Source of the DNA: Sulfodiicoccus acidiphilus
Lineage (GTDB): Archaea; Thermoproteota; Thermoprotei_A; Sulfolobales; Sulfolobaceae
Direction: 5' to 3'
DNA: 64,000 nucleotides
Assembly: GCF_003967175.1 (NCBI RefSeq)
Contig: NZ_AP018553.1
Location: 1,178,001-1,242,000, forward strand
The position numbers and the translations under genes are program-made. The notes below the pieces were generated by a model, which saw only the letters and a list, made by a program, of their open reading frames with translations, did no database searches and was not told the origin of the DNA. Position 1 is the first letter of the stretch, and the number at the start of each line of letters is the position of its first letter. Positions 56,296-64,000 of the stretch are shown here, piece by piece.

Positions 56296-56664
56296 TCAGT
56301 TTTGAAGGTTCTCCTTCTCTACTTTCTTAACGTAAAGTGTAAGGCCCTCTTTCCTCACCACAGTGACCTCATCTCCTTTCTTAATGTCTGAGTCAGGAAC
56401 GGCCTTCCACAACTCTCCGTTGAGCCATATGTAACCCTCAGTTCCTCTCTTTATGTCCTCTGTAGCTTTCCCCCTAAGTCCCTCGTATTTGTACGGATTG
56501 ATTCCCCTGGTTTTTACTAAGGTCCTCACTAGTCTATACGTAACGAACCCCAGTATGACGAAAGACGGCACGTCCACTACAGGGTCAGATATGAAACCCG
56601 TAACAATGAGGAGTCCTACGACTACCGCTATTATTATTATCGGTATCACAGCGTGAAGAGCCAT
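56296..56664 (-). CDS. NfeD-like membrane protein
   Basis: 122 residues. Two hydrophobic helices (residues 5-23 and 28-47), then a soluble OB-fold domain (GLRGKATEDIKRGTEGYIWLNGELWKA...IKKGDEVTVV) typical of NfeD C termini that work with membrane stomatins. No stomatin gene is present. Divergent from the thermopsin gene with only 44 bp between the starts. Confidence 0.82.
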   Translation of the reverse strand: MALHAVIPIIIIAVVVGLLIVTGFISDPVVDVPSFVILGFVTYRLVRTLVKTRGINPYKYEGLRGKATEDIKRGTEGYIWLNGELWKAVPDSDIKKGDEVTVVRKEGLTLYVKKVEKENLQN

Positions 56665-56685
56665 AGGATCATTTTTATTATCTGG

Positions 56686-56695
56686 GCTTTAAAGC
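56686..56695. promoter_or_regulatory. Palindromic TATA-like box between divergent nfeD and thermopsin genes
   Basis: GCTTTAAAGC is a perfect palindrome centred about 26 bp from the nfeD ATG and 19 bp from the thermopsin TTG. Because it reads the same on both strands it could serve both promoters. Inference only. Confidence 0.35.
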
Positions 56696-56708
56696 TTCTT
56701 TAATCGAG

Positions 56709-57992
56709 TTGAACTATACAGCCCTCTTTCTACTATCGCTATTGTTAACTCCGGTGGCTGCGTTTTTCGCAACAGCTCAAACTGTGCAGGCCTTCCCAAT
56801 GGGTATCTCAACGTTTTCGTTAACGTCAGTCACAAGCACTCCATATGTAATAGGTGTAGTGAAAGTCGATTCCCTCTCCATCGGGCAGGACGTATTACCC
56901 TCCGGCTCCTACATAGGTTCTGGAAACGCCTCCCTCCAGCTAAACGCAGTAATGGAAGGCAGGTTCTGGGCACAGGACGTTGCGCTCTTCCACGAGGTCT
57001 CTCCCAACTCCTTTGAGGTAACAATGGTGGTCAACTTCTGGAACTTTTCTGGGCCAGTTTCCTTCCCTGGAAATAAATCGACCTACCAAGGGTTAGGGGT
57101 CCTCTGCTACGTTGGGCCCACCTTCACTGTGAGCACTCCCTTCAACATCTCATTGTTCATGAACTCCTCTGGAGGCCTGAAGTTCGGTTACATCTACGCC
57201 GGAGCTCGACACGTTTTCTTTGAGCTACCGACGATCGGTAACTTCACTGTTGGTGGGTTATCCGTAGTAGGCGTGCCCAACGATCTGGAGTTCGTGTGGG
57301 GAGGCCCAGGAGGCGGAAGCGTCGCACAGATGTCGATTTCAGCCACAGAGACCCTCTACTATTGGACGGGCGGAAGACTTGTTGAGCCGCCAGTGGCGTT
57401 CTCCACAGGATTCGACACGGCCGAGGCCGTGGAAGGAGTATACGAGGTCGCCAATTTGACTGAACTGTTTTCTCCTTCTGTATCGCAGACGGCTGGACCC
57501 GATGACCAGGAAGTGCTGTGGCCAGTTCCACCTACCATGATCCTCAACTACTCTTCTAATACTGCCTTGGTTGCCTTGAGCTTGAATGGAAGGCCCTTGC
57601 CTTATCAGGAGGTAGAGCTGGAGACGATAACTATCACCGGTCCCAAGGTTGAGTATGAAGAATACACTTCACCTCAGGGGGTTGCCGTCTTCAATCAAGT
57701 TAACAGCAGTCTATTCGTAACAGTGTTTCCAGGTAACTACACCTTGGCTCCTACATTTTCCGTCTCTTCCCCTGGATTGTCGTCTTTCTTTCACTCGTTG
57801 ACTCACGGATATCAGAGCCTTACGTCCTTCCTGAAAAGTTACAACTACAACCACGCCTTGAAGTCCTTCTTTCGTGGATTTAAGTACGAGCAGACTACTA
57901 ACTACTCTCCGACGGAGCTCCTAGCTCTCTATGTTGGCGCGTTGGCTGTCGGTGTCGTCCTCGCTGTAGTTTTGAAGGAGAGACACGAGTAA
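56709..57992 (+). CDS. Thermopsin-family (A5) secreted acid protease-like protein
   Basis: 427 residues. Signal sequence at 1-18, then PMGIS...YVIGVVKVDSLSIGQ and GNASLQLNAVMEGRFWAQDVALF, the diagnostic thermopsin block. N-glycosylation sites are frequent, and a C-terminal membrane anchor (about 404-422) is followed by KERHE. Expected to act outside the cell at low pH. TTG start. Divergent from nfeD. Confidence 0.82.
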   Translation: MNYTALFLLSLLLTPVAAFFATAQTVQAFPMGISTFSLTSVTSTPYVIGVVKVDSLSIGQDVLPSGSYIGSGNASLQLNAVMEGRFWAQDVALFHEVSPNSFEVTMVVNFWNFSGPVSFPGNKSTYQGLGVLCYVGPTFTVSTPFNISLFMNSSGGLKFGYIYAGARHVFFELPTIGNFTVGGLSVVGVPNDLEFVWGGPGGGSVAQMSISATETLYYWTGGRLVEPPVAFSTGFDTAEAVEGVYEVANLTELFSPSVSQTAGPDDQEVLWPVPPTMILNYSSNTALVALSLNGRPLPYQEVELETITITGPKVEYEEYTSPQGVAVFNQVNSSLFVTVFPGNYTLAPTFSVSSPGLSSFFHSLTHGYQSLTSFLKSYNYNHALKSFFRGFKYEQTTNYSPTELLALYVGALAVGVVLAVVLKERHE

Positions 57993-58224
57993 ATCATAGG
58001 ATTTGGGCTTGTAGGACCTCACTAACTCGTTTTTGGATCCTCTTTCCTTCGGCACCACTACGGTCTCTGAGCTTCGCTCCTCTTGGTTCTCCTGCTAGAT
58101 AAGGCGACCTCATCCGTTGAAGCGTTACAGAAAGACATGGAGAGCCGTACACCTAATCTCGTCTTGACAATAACGCTCATTTGTTGTTTATATCTTTATT
58201 TTAATATTTAAATATCTAATTTCC
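57993..58224. other. Gene-free spacer
   Basis: No coding region supported. Turns AT-rich near 58190-58220 (tatctttattttaatatttaaatatc), then meets the transposon-derived locus. Confidence 0.3.
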
Positions 58225-58345
58225 TCTCTTCTTCGAGGGTTCCCTTCTAAGCGGTTTGTCGTTCTCACAGTCATTTGGATTACTTTTAAAACAAATTTGT
58301 TATCCTTAATATTTGAATTATCACCTCTGCCCTAAAGGGCAAGAC
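58225..58345 (-). mobile_element. Heavily deleted miniature tnpB-derived element, minus strand
   Basis: GGTTCCCTTCTAAGCGGTTTG...GTTCTCACAGTC aligns with 7905-7940 of the minus copy at 7884-8175, and CTCTGCCCTAAAGGGCAAGA resembles its left-end hairpin in reverse. Only about 120 bp remain. Confidence 0.45.
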
Positions 58346-58480
58346 TTTCGTTGCTTTGTAACTTTACGGCCCGAGCGAAGCTACTGCCACTGGCGTTCAA
58401 GATAGCTGAGTATAACATCCTTTGGGGTTGAGGGAACGGATGGCCCCCTTATAGGAACACTTTCCTAAGTTACAAAAATT

Positions 58481-58817
58481 GGGGTTGAGGGGGCGGAAAG
58501 CCTCGCCTTTCACGGCGGGGACGGATAGCCCCCTTGTATTTATACTTCTTTGTTAAAATTTCTCTTAGTGGTACTAACGACGCTCCTCCCCAGCTCGATC
58601 GAGGGCTTAACGGGACTGTGGGAGGAGCAACCATCGTCTCTCTTCTCTCTTAAGGGACTAGAGCTTTGCGATGAAAGTCCCCTCCTCTTCAAATGGGAGT
58701 GGACCTCTGATCCACTCGACTGCCCACCAAACGAGGGATGTAAACCCGAACCGATGGTGGGAACGACGATCCCTTTGGGAGGGAACCATCGCCCTTCCAG
58801 GGCGGTGAGAAAGTCAG
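58481..58817 (+). mobile_element. Miniature tnpB-derived element, plus strand
   Basis: 337 bp from GGGGTTGAGGGGGCGGAAAG and hairpin GCCTCGCC..GGCGGGG to terminus GAGAAAGTCAG. Collinear with 8237-8550 over most of its length. A partial second left end (GGGGTTGAGGGAACGGATGG) lies at 58426-58445. The ORF across it is not a gene. Confidence 0.62.
58710..58817 (+). ncRNA. Candidate omegaRNA scaffold of the 58-kb miniature element
   Basis: CCACCAAACGAGGGATGTAA through CGATGGTGGG can form a CCACC/GGTGG stem, followed by CCCTTTGGGAGGG and CCCTTCCAGGGC hairpins and the GTCAG end. Conserved with the copy at 8463-8550. Expression unknown. Confidence 0.35.
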
Positions 58818-59084
58818 TTGAAAACAATATTTCAGACCTAGGCCGTAGGAGTCGGATCGTACCATCGGGACTGGGGGAACCAGGTGGAAGGTGAACCTCG
58901 CAACCTCTCTTCCATAGAAGGTGTCGAAGGATTGTTACACCGGACCTCCGCTACAAGCGAAGGGGGATCGAGATTGTCCATAGAAGCAGGCTTCGTCGCG
59001 AGTTGAGGACACCAGGGCCGTGAAGGCGTGGTAGTTCGCGGTCACTTGAAAACGTTTTTTAGATGGGCCGGGAGCTTAAGTAGT
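58818..59084. other. Spacer downstream of the miniature element
   Basis: No gene supported. A T-rich TATA candidate (CGTTTTTTAGA near 59057) precedes the metallophosphoesterase ATG. Confidence 0.3.
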
Positions 59085-60056
59085 ATGAGGCTTTTCAGGA
59101 AGGGGGAAACTGACGAAAGGAGTGGTAAGATCAAGGTTCTCTACGCATCCGACATTCATGGTTCAGAGACCACTTTCAGAAAGTTTCTGAACGCTTCGCA
59201 GATGTATGGTGCGGACATCATGATAATAGGTGGCGACCTAGCTGGCAAGGCGCTAGTACCAATAGTAGATCTAGGAGAGGGAAAGTATGAGGTTGATGGT
59301 AAAGTTGTCGGAAGGGAGGAAATGCAGAGGTACGTTAAGGAGCTCAGGAAAAAGGGGGACTACCATGTGATTGTCGATAGGAAGGGTTTTCAGGAACTTA
59401 ATGAGAATCCCGCCAGAGTTAAGGACGCATTCAGGGAGGCCATGACTCAAGTCCTCAGGGACTGGTTCGTCATAGCGGAACAGAAGACGAAGGAAAGGAG
59501 GATCCCTTTTTACGTTAACTTAGGTAATGACGATCCCGAATACCTCTTTGATGTGTTGAAGGAATCGGAAATAATGGAACCATCCGAGGGTAAGGTCGTA
59601 GAGGTAGCGGGACACGAGATGGTTAGCTTCGGCTACGTGAATCCCACTCCGTGGAACACCCCACGAGAGATGGATGAGGAAAGACTCTATTCGGAGTTGA
59701 AGGCGATCGTAAATAAGATAAGGGAACCAGCTAGGGCAATATACAACTTCCATGCTCCTCCCTACGAAACGCTTTTGGACAACGCGCCACAGCTCACCAG
59801 CGACCTCCGAGTAGTGGTGAGGGGCGGAGAGATTGTCATGACTCACGTTGGTTCCAAAGCAGTAAGACGGATAATAGAGGAAACGTCGCCCGCGCTCGGA
59901 ATTCATGGACACATACACGAGTCGCGGGGAACGGGGAAGCTTGGCAGCACGATCATCCTCAACCCAGGTAGCCAGTACTCTGCTGGCATGCTGCAGGGCG
60001 CTCTAATCACCTTCGAAGGAGGGAAGGTGAAAGGGGTACAACTATTCATAGGATAA
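59085..60056 (+). CDS. Metallophosphoesterase
   Basis: About 323 residues from ATG 59085. Calcineurin-like motifs: YASDIHGSE (D-x-H), IIGGDLAGK (GD), NLGNDD (GNHD-like), NFHAPP and HGHIHESRG. The frame opens at GTG 59028, but the ATG at 59085 is about 28 bp from a T-rich TATA box and starts just before the conserved fold. Substrate unknown. Confidence 0.87.
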   Translation: MRLFRKGETDERSGKIKVLYASDIHGSETTFRKFLNASQMYGADIMIIGGDLAGKALVPIVDLGEGKYEVDGKVVGREEMQRYVKELRKKGDYHVIVDRKGFQELNENPARVKDAFREAMTQVLRDWFVIAEQKTKERRIPFYVNLGNDDPEYLFDVLKESEIMEPSEGKVVEVAGHEMVSFGYVNPTPWNTPREMDEERLYSELKAIVNKIREPARAIYNFHAPPYETLLDNAPQLTSDLRVVVRGGEIVMTHVGSKAVRRIIEETSPALGIHGHIHESRGTGKLGSTIILNPGSQYSAGMLQGALITFEGGKVKGVQLFIG

Positions 60057-60073
60057 TAAACAAAAACAATTTC

Positions 60074-61618
60074 TCATTCTGGAGGTATCTCTTTGAATAT
60101 GAGATCGAAGTTTATGCCTTGTCTCCTCCGTATTAGCTTAGCGATGTAAAAGATCGCGAACAGTATTATTATGGTTCCTGCCATTATAGCATATCCCACT
60201 GTGCTGTCGGCTCCTATGGCTGGCACTGTGAGGTATTGGTAAAATGTGTAGAGGAGATAAGGTATTGAGACGGCAGCTGCAGCCTTAACCCAAGGCGAGG
60301 ATTCCTTGGCCAAGACCGCGGCTGACACCACCGTTAGAGGGAACAAGAGGAGGATGGCTACAGCAACGCTGGAGAGGAGGAAAGCCACTGCTGAAGTCAC
60401 GGGCAAGGTGAAGACTAAGAGACCGAGGAGGCCCGCTATCATGGAGGCCAAGGTCGCTTTAACTGGAACGTGATACTTCTCGTTGACTTCTCCTAGGCTA
60501 TCTGGTACTATTCTATCCATGGAATAGGAGAGGAGTAGCCTGCTCCCTACGAACGAGGCGCTTGCCAAATACATTAGTAGCTGTAGAATACTCACCACCG
60601 CAAATAGGACGCCCAGGGCTGGGGTTCCACTCGCTATCCCTTCTAATAGGTCTAGATAAGGTGTTGGAATTGGAAGCTGTCCCGCTACGGAGAGCTGCAG
60701 GAGTTTAGAGGTGAAAACGTATCCCCACTGCACGTACTCTAGAACAGTGGCGACGCTGAAGATGGCCGCCATAGCTACCAAAGTACCTAATATGCTTAGG
60801 GGCATTGTCTTTCTGGCGTTCTTGACCTCCCCAGCTATGTACACGGTGCTAATTATGTACGAGAGCCCGACCACGTAAACTGGGTTAAGGGCAAGCGTGG
60901 CCAAGAGGCTGTTATAGGGAGGAACAGAAATCTTAGAGCTCTCCACCGAAGCTACGGAGGAGTGGTAGAAGGTCATGAACTTGTTAAGTTCACTTATAGC
61001 CTGAGCATGAGGGATTGCCGCCTCCACTCCTATCATCAAAACTACGGTTAGGAGAACTAGGGGTATTATCACCCTCTGAACTGCCCTGTACGCTCTGTTT
61101 CCAGCCACGGGAAGGAGACCTAAAGCGATGATCTCCACAGCACCAATTGCCATTATGTAGTATGGGTTGTTTGATATTGTTGTTGCTAGTGAGATGAGGG
61201 ACGGGTTGTTGGTGTAGAACCCTAGGAGATCTAACAAGGGAATCAGTCCGAAGGTTTGGAGCGTGATCCCAGTGATCCCCATGAAGAGAGGAACAGTGGC
61301 CACGAAGTACCCTGCGTTTCCCACAAACCCTAACGCGGGATGGAGGTTCCTGCTCACGTAAACGTAATCTGCTGCGGTCCTAGGTACTTTGGAGGAGATG
61401 TGAGAGAAAACGAACCCAGCAAGGAAGAACCCTACCAGCGGTAGGATCAGACCCACGAGCGGGTTTCCCCCCACTAGAGGTGCCGTGGAGCTGACGTAAT
61501 ATGTGGAAAAGAGAAGTCCAACTAAAGCGATGTTGAACCATATAGCGTCAGCTAGGCTGAATTCCCTGACTAACCCAGAGGATTCTCTTAGGAATACGTT
61601 CCTTTTCTCAGACGACAC
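60074..61618 (-). CDS. APC-superfamily amino acid permease
   Basis: 514 residues, about 12-14 hydrophobic helices. The N-terminal FSLADAIWFNIALVGLLFS resembles the first helix of APC transporters, and the helix 10 region with SYSMDRIVPDSLGEVNEKYHVPVKA is typical (DRxxPxxxxxxN). Proton-coupled amino acid uptake is likely. Ends 17 nt from the convergent phosphoesterase gene. Confidence 0.87.
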   Translation of the reverse strand: MSSEKRNVFLRESSGLVREFSLADAIWFNIALVGLLFSTYYVSSTAPLVGGNPLVGLILPLVGFFLAGFVFSHISSKVPRTAADYVYVSRNLHPALGFVGNAGYFVATVPLFMGITGITLQTFGLIPLLDLLGFYTNNPSLISLATTISNNPYYIMAIGAVEIIALGLLPVAGNRAYRAVQRVIIPLVLLTVVLMIGVEAAIPHAQAISELNKFMTFYHSSVASVESSKISVPPYNSLLATLALNPVYVVGLSYIISTVYIAGEVKNARKTMPLSILGTLVAMAAIFSVATVLEYVQWGYVFTSKLLQLSVAGQLPIPTPYLDLLEGIASGTPALGVLFAVVSILQLLMYLASASFVGSRLLLSYSMDRIVPDSLGEVNEKYHVPVKATLASMIAGLLGLLVFTLPVTSAVAFLLSSVAVAILLLFPLTVVSAAVLAKESSPWVKAAAAVSIPYLLYTFYQYLTVPAIGADSTVGYAIMAGTIIILFAIFYIAKLIRRRQGINFDLIFKEIPPE

Positions 61619-61686
61619 TACACTCTCCCGTATTGAACCGTTTATTTATGTTTCCACTGTTCCTTTTGTATGCTGTCCAACATGAT

Positions 61687-63279
61687 TTAAGACGTTATGT
61701 AGAGCAGTAATTCCCTCTCAGAGACCGTACCCACTGCTCTACCTTCCTCGTCAACTACAGCAACTAATGGTATATCTCTCTTCCTCATTATCTCTATCAC
61801 TTCCCACGCCGCTTCCCAACTCTCGACCACTGGGACGTCCCTATTCATGACGTCACCAACAGTCAATCTAGCCCTCCTCTCTGGGCTCATGTTGATCACG
61901 TCGTTGAGCAAAACTACCCCAATTGGACTTCCGCGTTCATCAGTAACCACCGCCCCCAAGATCCTCAGTTCCATCATCCTTCTGGTAGCTAACTCTAGGG
62001 GTTCCTGTGCTCTGAGAATAACGTTTGGTAATGTCCTACTCACCTCCTCAGCAGTGACGTTCCTTGAGAACCACTTGACGTAAGGGAGCAACAGGCTTCT
62101 ACCCTGGGATAGTGTAATCTGGTCCTTCACTGTAGAGACCCTCGTCTTCAGGAGAGAAGGACAGATCAATACGATTGCTAAAATGGAGATTAACGCAATA
62201 GAATAGACCCTAGGGCTCACTACACTGGCCTCGAGGCCAGCTAGGAGGAGGGCACCATCTACTCCTCCCTTGAATGTGGAGCCTACGGCTGCGAAGAAAG
62301 GGTTCTTCGCGCCTCTCATTAAGGAAGTCAAGTATCCTAGGCACAGCTTGCTTATCAATATCACAGCTATCAATTCTAACAAAGGAAGAACGAAGTTCGC
62401 CACCAACTCAAGGCTAATGGAGAGTCCGAGACCTCCAAAGAAGAGAGGCTCGAAGAGCCCATAAGTCACCCCCCGTAATCTCTCTAGCAACTGCGGTCTC
62501 TCTCCCACATACTCTGAGAGGGTGAAACCGACAAACAAGGCCACTATTGCATCGTTGAAACCCGCTATCTGGCCCGCGTAACCCAGGAGGAATACCATAG
62601 CTAGTAAAAGGGCTAGTACAGCTTCCCTACTGCCTACGAACTTCTCCACATAGATCATTGCCTTGGGTATATAGTTCCTGACGACATAGAGTCCGCCCAT
62701 CAGGACCCCCACCTGTGCTATCACAATTAACGGCCTATCGCCCAGGGAGATCTGGAGAGCGATAGATGACGCTACCAATCCCAATATCTCCACCAACAGA
62801 GTAAAAACGAACGTTCTCACAGCGGTTCCTGTCTTGGATACTCCCAGGTCCTTCAGAGCCCTAGAAAGGGGAGCGACGCTACTCATCCCAAGCACGAACG
62901 CAGAAAAAAGCAGCTCGGTTCCCCTCACTCCTAGTAGGTAGTAGAGGGCGACCAGCAAAGCTATGGAAGAGCCTGCCCAGTCTAAGGAAGCTCCAAGTAG
63001 GTAGATCCTAACGTTAGTTACGCTCTCCCTTATTCCATTCACGTCGAACTCCTCGGCTCCTGAAATGAATAACAAAAGTATCACACCCAGGTCCACGAAT
63101 AGTGCTATGTATGGTGTATTTCGTACTAACCCGAGGACAGACTTGCCTAGTATTATCCCTCCTAACACCGCCCCGACTAGCGGAGGTAGTTTCAACCTGG
63201 AGAAGACGTCCTCCATTACCTTGACCACTACGAGCAACAGACCTAAATAGAGAAGACCGAGGACCTCAGGACTCTCCAT
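61687..63279 (-). CDS. CPA2 cation/proton antiporter with C-terminal CBS pair
   Basis: 530 residues. Residues 1-370 form a Kef/NapA-like membrane domain of about 12 helices. A linker and two CBS motifs follow, about 405-530 (LEPLELATRRMMELRILGAV... and VGDVMNRDVPVVES...IPLVAVVDEEGRAVGTVSE). CBS pairs bind adenine nucleotides and would gate the transporter. Na+ or K+ specificity cannot be told. Divergent from the next gene. Confidence 0.88.
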   Translation of the reverse strand: MESPEVLGLLYLGLLLVVVKVMEDVFSRLKLPPLVGAVLGGIILGKSVLGLVRNTPYIALFVDLGVILLLFISGAEEFDVNGIRESVTNVRIYLLGASLDWAGSSIALLVALYYLLGVRGTELLFSAFVLGMSSVAPLSRALKDLGVSKTGTAVRTFVFTLLVEILGLVASSIALQISLGDRPLIVIAQVGVLMGGLYVVRNYIPKAMIYVEKFVGSREAVLALLLAMVFLLGYAGQIAGFNDAIVALFVGFTLSEYVGERPQLLERLRGVTYGLFEPLFFGGLGLSISLELVANFVLPLLELIAVILISKLCLGYLTSLMRGAKNPFFAAVGSTFKGGVDGALLLAGLEASVVSPRVYSIALISILAIVLICPSLLKTRVSTVKDQITLSQGRSLLLPYVKWFSRNVTAEEVSRTLPNVILRAQEPLELATRRMMELRILGAVVTDERGSPIGVVLLNDVINMSPERRARLTVGDVMNRDVPVVESWEAAWEVIEIMRKRDIPLVAVVDEEGRAVGTVSERELLLYITS

Positions 63280-63369
63280 CGAATAGGTTCAATTCTAGGG
63301 ATATATGAACACTTGTCTGGCGGTCAACAGTAGCGTTCCCAAGGCTTTTAGATTTGGACAAACACAGCT

Positions 63370-64000
63370 ATGGAAGTGAAATACGACGCCGTAGTTATAG
63401 GTGCTGGTCACAACGGGCTGGTGGCAGCGTGTTACTTAGCTAAAGCTGGACTGAAGGTGGCAGTTGTGGAGAGGCGGAGCGTGCCTGGAGGAGCTGCAGT
63501 AACCGAGGAATTATGGCCAGGATACAAGGTTAGTAGGCTCTCCTACTCTTACAGCCTTTTCTCACCTAAGATAGTTGAAGATCTCAAGCTCAAAGAGAGT
63601 GGTCTAGAGGTGGTGGAGTCTGATGTCGAACTATTCGTTCCTTTCGAAGATGGAAGGTACCTGACGATCTGGAGCGATCCACGCAAGACGGTGAAGGAGA
63701 TCTCCAATTTCAGTGTTAAGGACGCCGAAGCTTACTTGAAGTTCGAAGCATACTGGAGAAAAGTGGGTTCCGCCCTAAACGATCTCATGCTCTCTCCTCC
63801 TCCCGACTTAACTCAGCTAGTTACCCTTTCTGACGCGATTTCCGATCCCATAAGGGCCGTCAAACAGTTGGGGAGTCTCCTAGATATGTCGAAGGCAGTG
63901 AGGGCCTTCGCTTCCCACTTCGACAACCCTAGGGAGGCTGTCGAGGTGACTAGGACTCTCATGTTCGCCAGCGTTCATGACTTCCTCTCAGAGTACTTCG
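63370..64000 (+). CDS. Phytoene-desaturase-like FAD oxidoreductase (partial, cut by window end)
   Basis: Open to the window end: 210 codons visible of an expected roughly 500. The FAD motif VVIGAGHNGLVAACYLAKAG is at about residues 8-27, followed by VVERRSVPGGAAVTEE, which is the CrtI/PYROXD2 pattern. The ATG at 63370 lies about 25 bp after TTTTAGATT. Could be a carotenoid desaturase or a related isoprenoid oxidoreductase. Confidence 0.85.
   Translation, partial: MEVKYDAVVIGAGHNGLVAACYLAKAGLKVAVVERRSVPGGAAVTEELWPGYKVSRLSYSYSLFSPKIVEDLKLKESGLEVVESDVELFVPFEDGRYLTIWSDPRKTVKEISNFSVKDAEAYLKFEAYWRKVGSALNDLMLSPPPDLTQLVTLSDAISDPIRAVKQLGSLLDMSKAVRAFASHFDNPREAVEVTRTLMFASVHDFLSEYF

Noticed and set aside
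58550-58894. 114-residue plus-strand ORF
   Set aside because: Lies across the miniature tnpB-derived element and its flank. The homologous copy at 8.3 kb does not keep the same frame, so it is not a gene.

Overview
The window is chromosomal DNA from a thermoacidophilic crenarchaeon of the order Sulfolobales. Evidence: a sulerythrin-type rubrerythrin without rubredoxin domain, ribosomal protein S8e, SRP19, an archaeal KH-domain ribosome-assembly protein, a DUF3211-like protein, thermopsin-type and G1-type secreted acid peptidases, a three-subunit molybdenum aldehyde oxidoreductase, two intron-containing tRNA-Lys genes, and TATA boxes about 25-30 bp before start codons (leaderless or near-leaderless transcripts, many GTG/TTG starts). 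Base composition by eye is near 50% GC, higher than Sulfolobus itself and closer to Metallosphaera or Sulfodiicoccus. I cannot name the species.

Layout. 0-7.8 kb: sulerythrin, a nuclease-like hypothetical protein, KH protein, FAD oxidoreductase, then an electron-transfer-flavoprotein operon (etfB, etfA in two halves, fused fixC-fixX) and an SDR. 7.9-9.3 kb: tnpB-derived mobile debris. 9.9-13.5 kb: aldehyde oxidoreductase operon. 13.7-25.2 kb: G1-like peptidase, lone ABC ATPase, peroxiredoxin, malic enzyme (two frameshifts), GNAT, TPP-dependent pyruvate oxidase-like enzyme, DUF3211-like protein, methyltransferase, a HerA/NurA-like pair divergent from a ThiR-like regulator, an EF-Tu-like protein lacking a G domain, and a DUF202 membrane protein.

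25.3-34.4 kb is an accessory island: two full-length but broken tnpB elements in direct orientation around a HEPN-MNT toxin-antitoxin pair; two decayed tyrosine integrases, each next to a copy of the tRNA-Asp 3' end (tandem integrated elements); fragments of another tnpB and an IS5-like transposase; an archaeal ATPase with tandem palindromes at its promoter; and a broken ribbon-helix-helix antitoxin. The intact tRNA-Asp at 34.4 kb carries a 15-nt D-arm insertion.

34.5-64 kb is mainly core: MoxR/VWA pair, rps8e-srp19, hexuloisomerase, leuCD, tenA, an MMPL exporter with a two-winged-helix regulator, tRNA-Lys(CTT), TatD hydrolase, sugar epimerase, a palindrome-controlled winged-helix regulator, a bacterial-style topoisomerase III, tRNA-Lys(TTT), an NDUFA9-like protein, MFS exporter, MTA phosphorylase, polyprenyl synthase, DUF35/thiolase pair, NfeD and thermopsin divergent pair, a second miniature tnpB-derived locus (58.2-58.8 kb), metallophosphoesterase, APC permease, CPA2/CBS antiporter and a phytoene-desaturase-like gene cut by the window end.

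Genes that probably work together: EtfAB with FixCX (electrons to quinone); malic enzyme with the pyruvate oxidase-like enzyme; ThiR, TenA and the TPP enzyme around thiamine; thiolase with DUF35. The most unusual features are the split etfA, a family of miniature tnpB-derived elements with conserved omegaRNA-like right ends in recurring head-to-head pairs, short inversions inside two pseudogenes, the D-arm insertion in tRNA-Asp, and the tandem operators before the ATPase.
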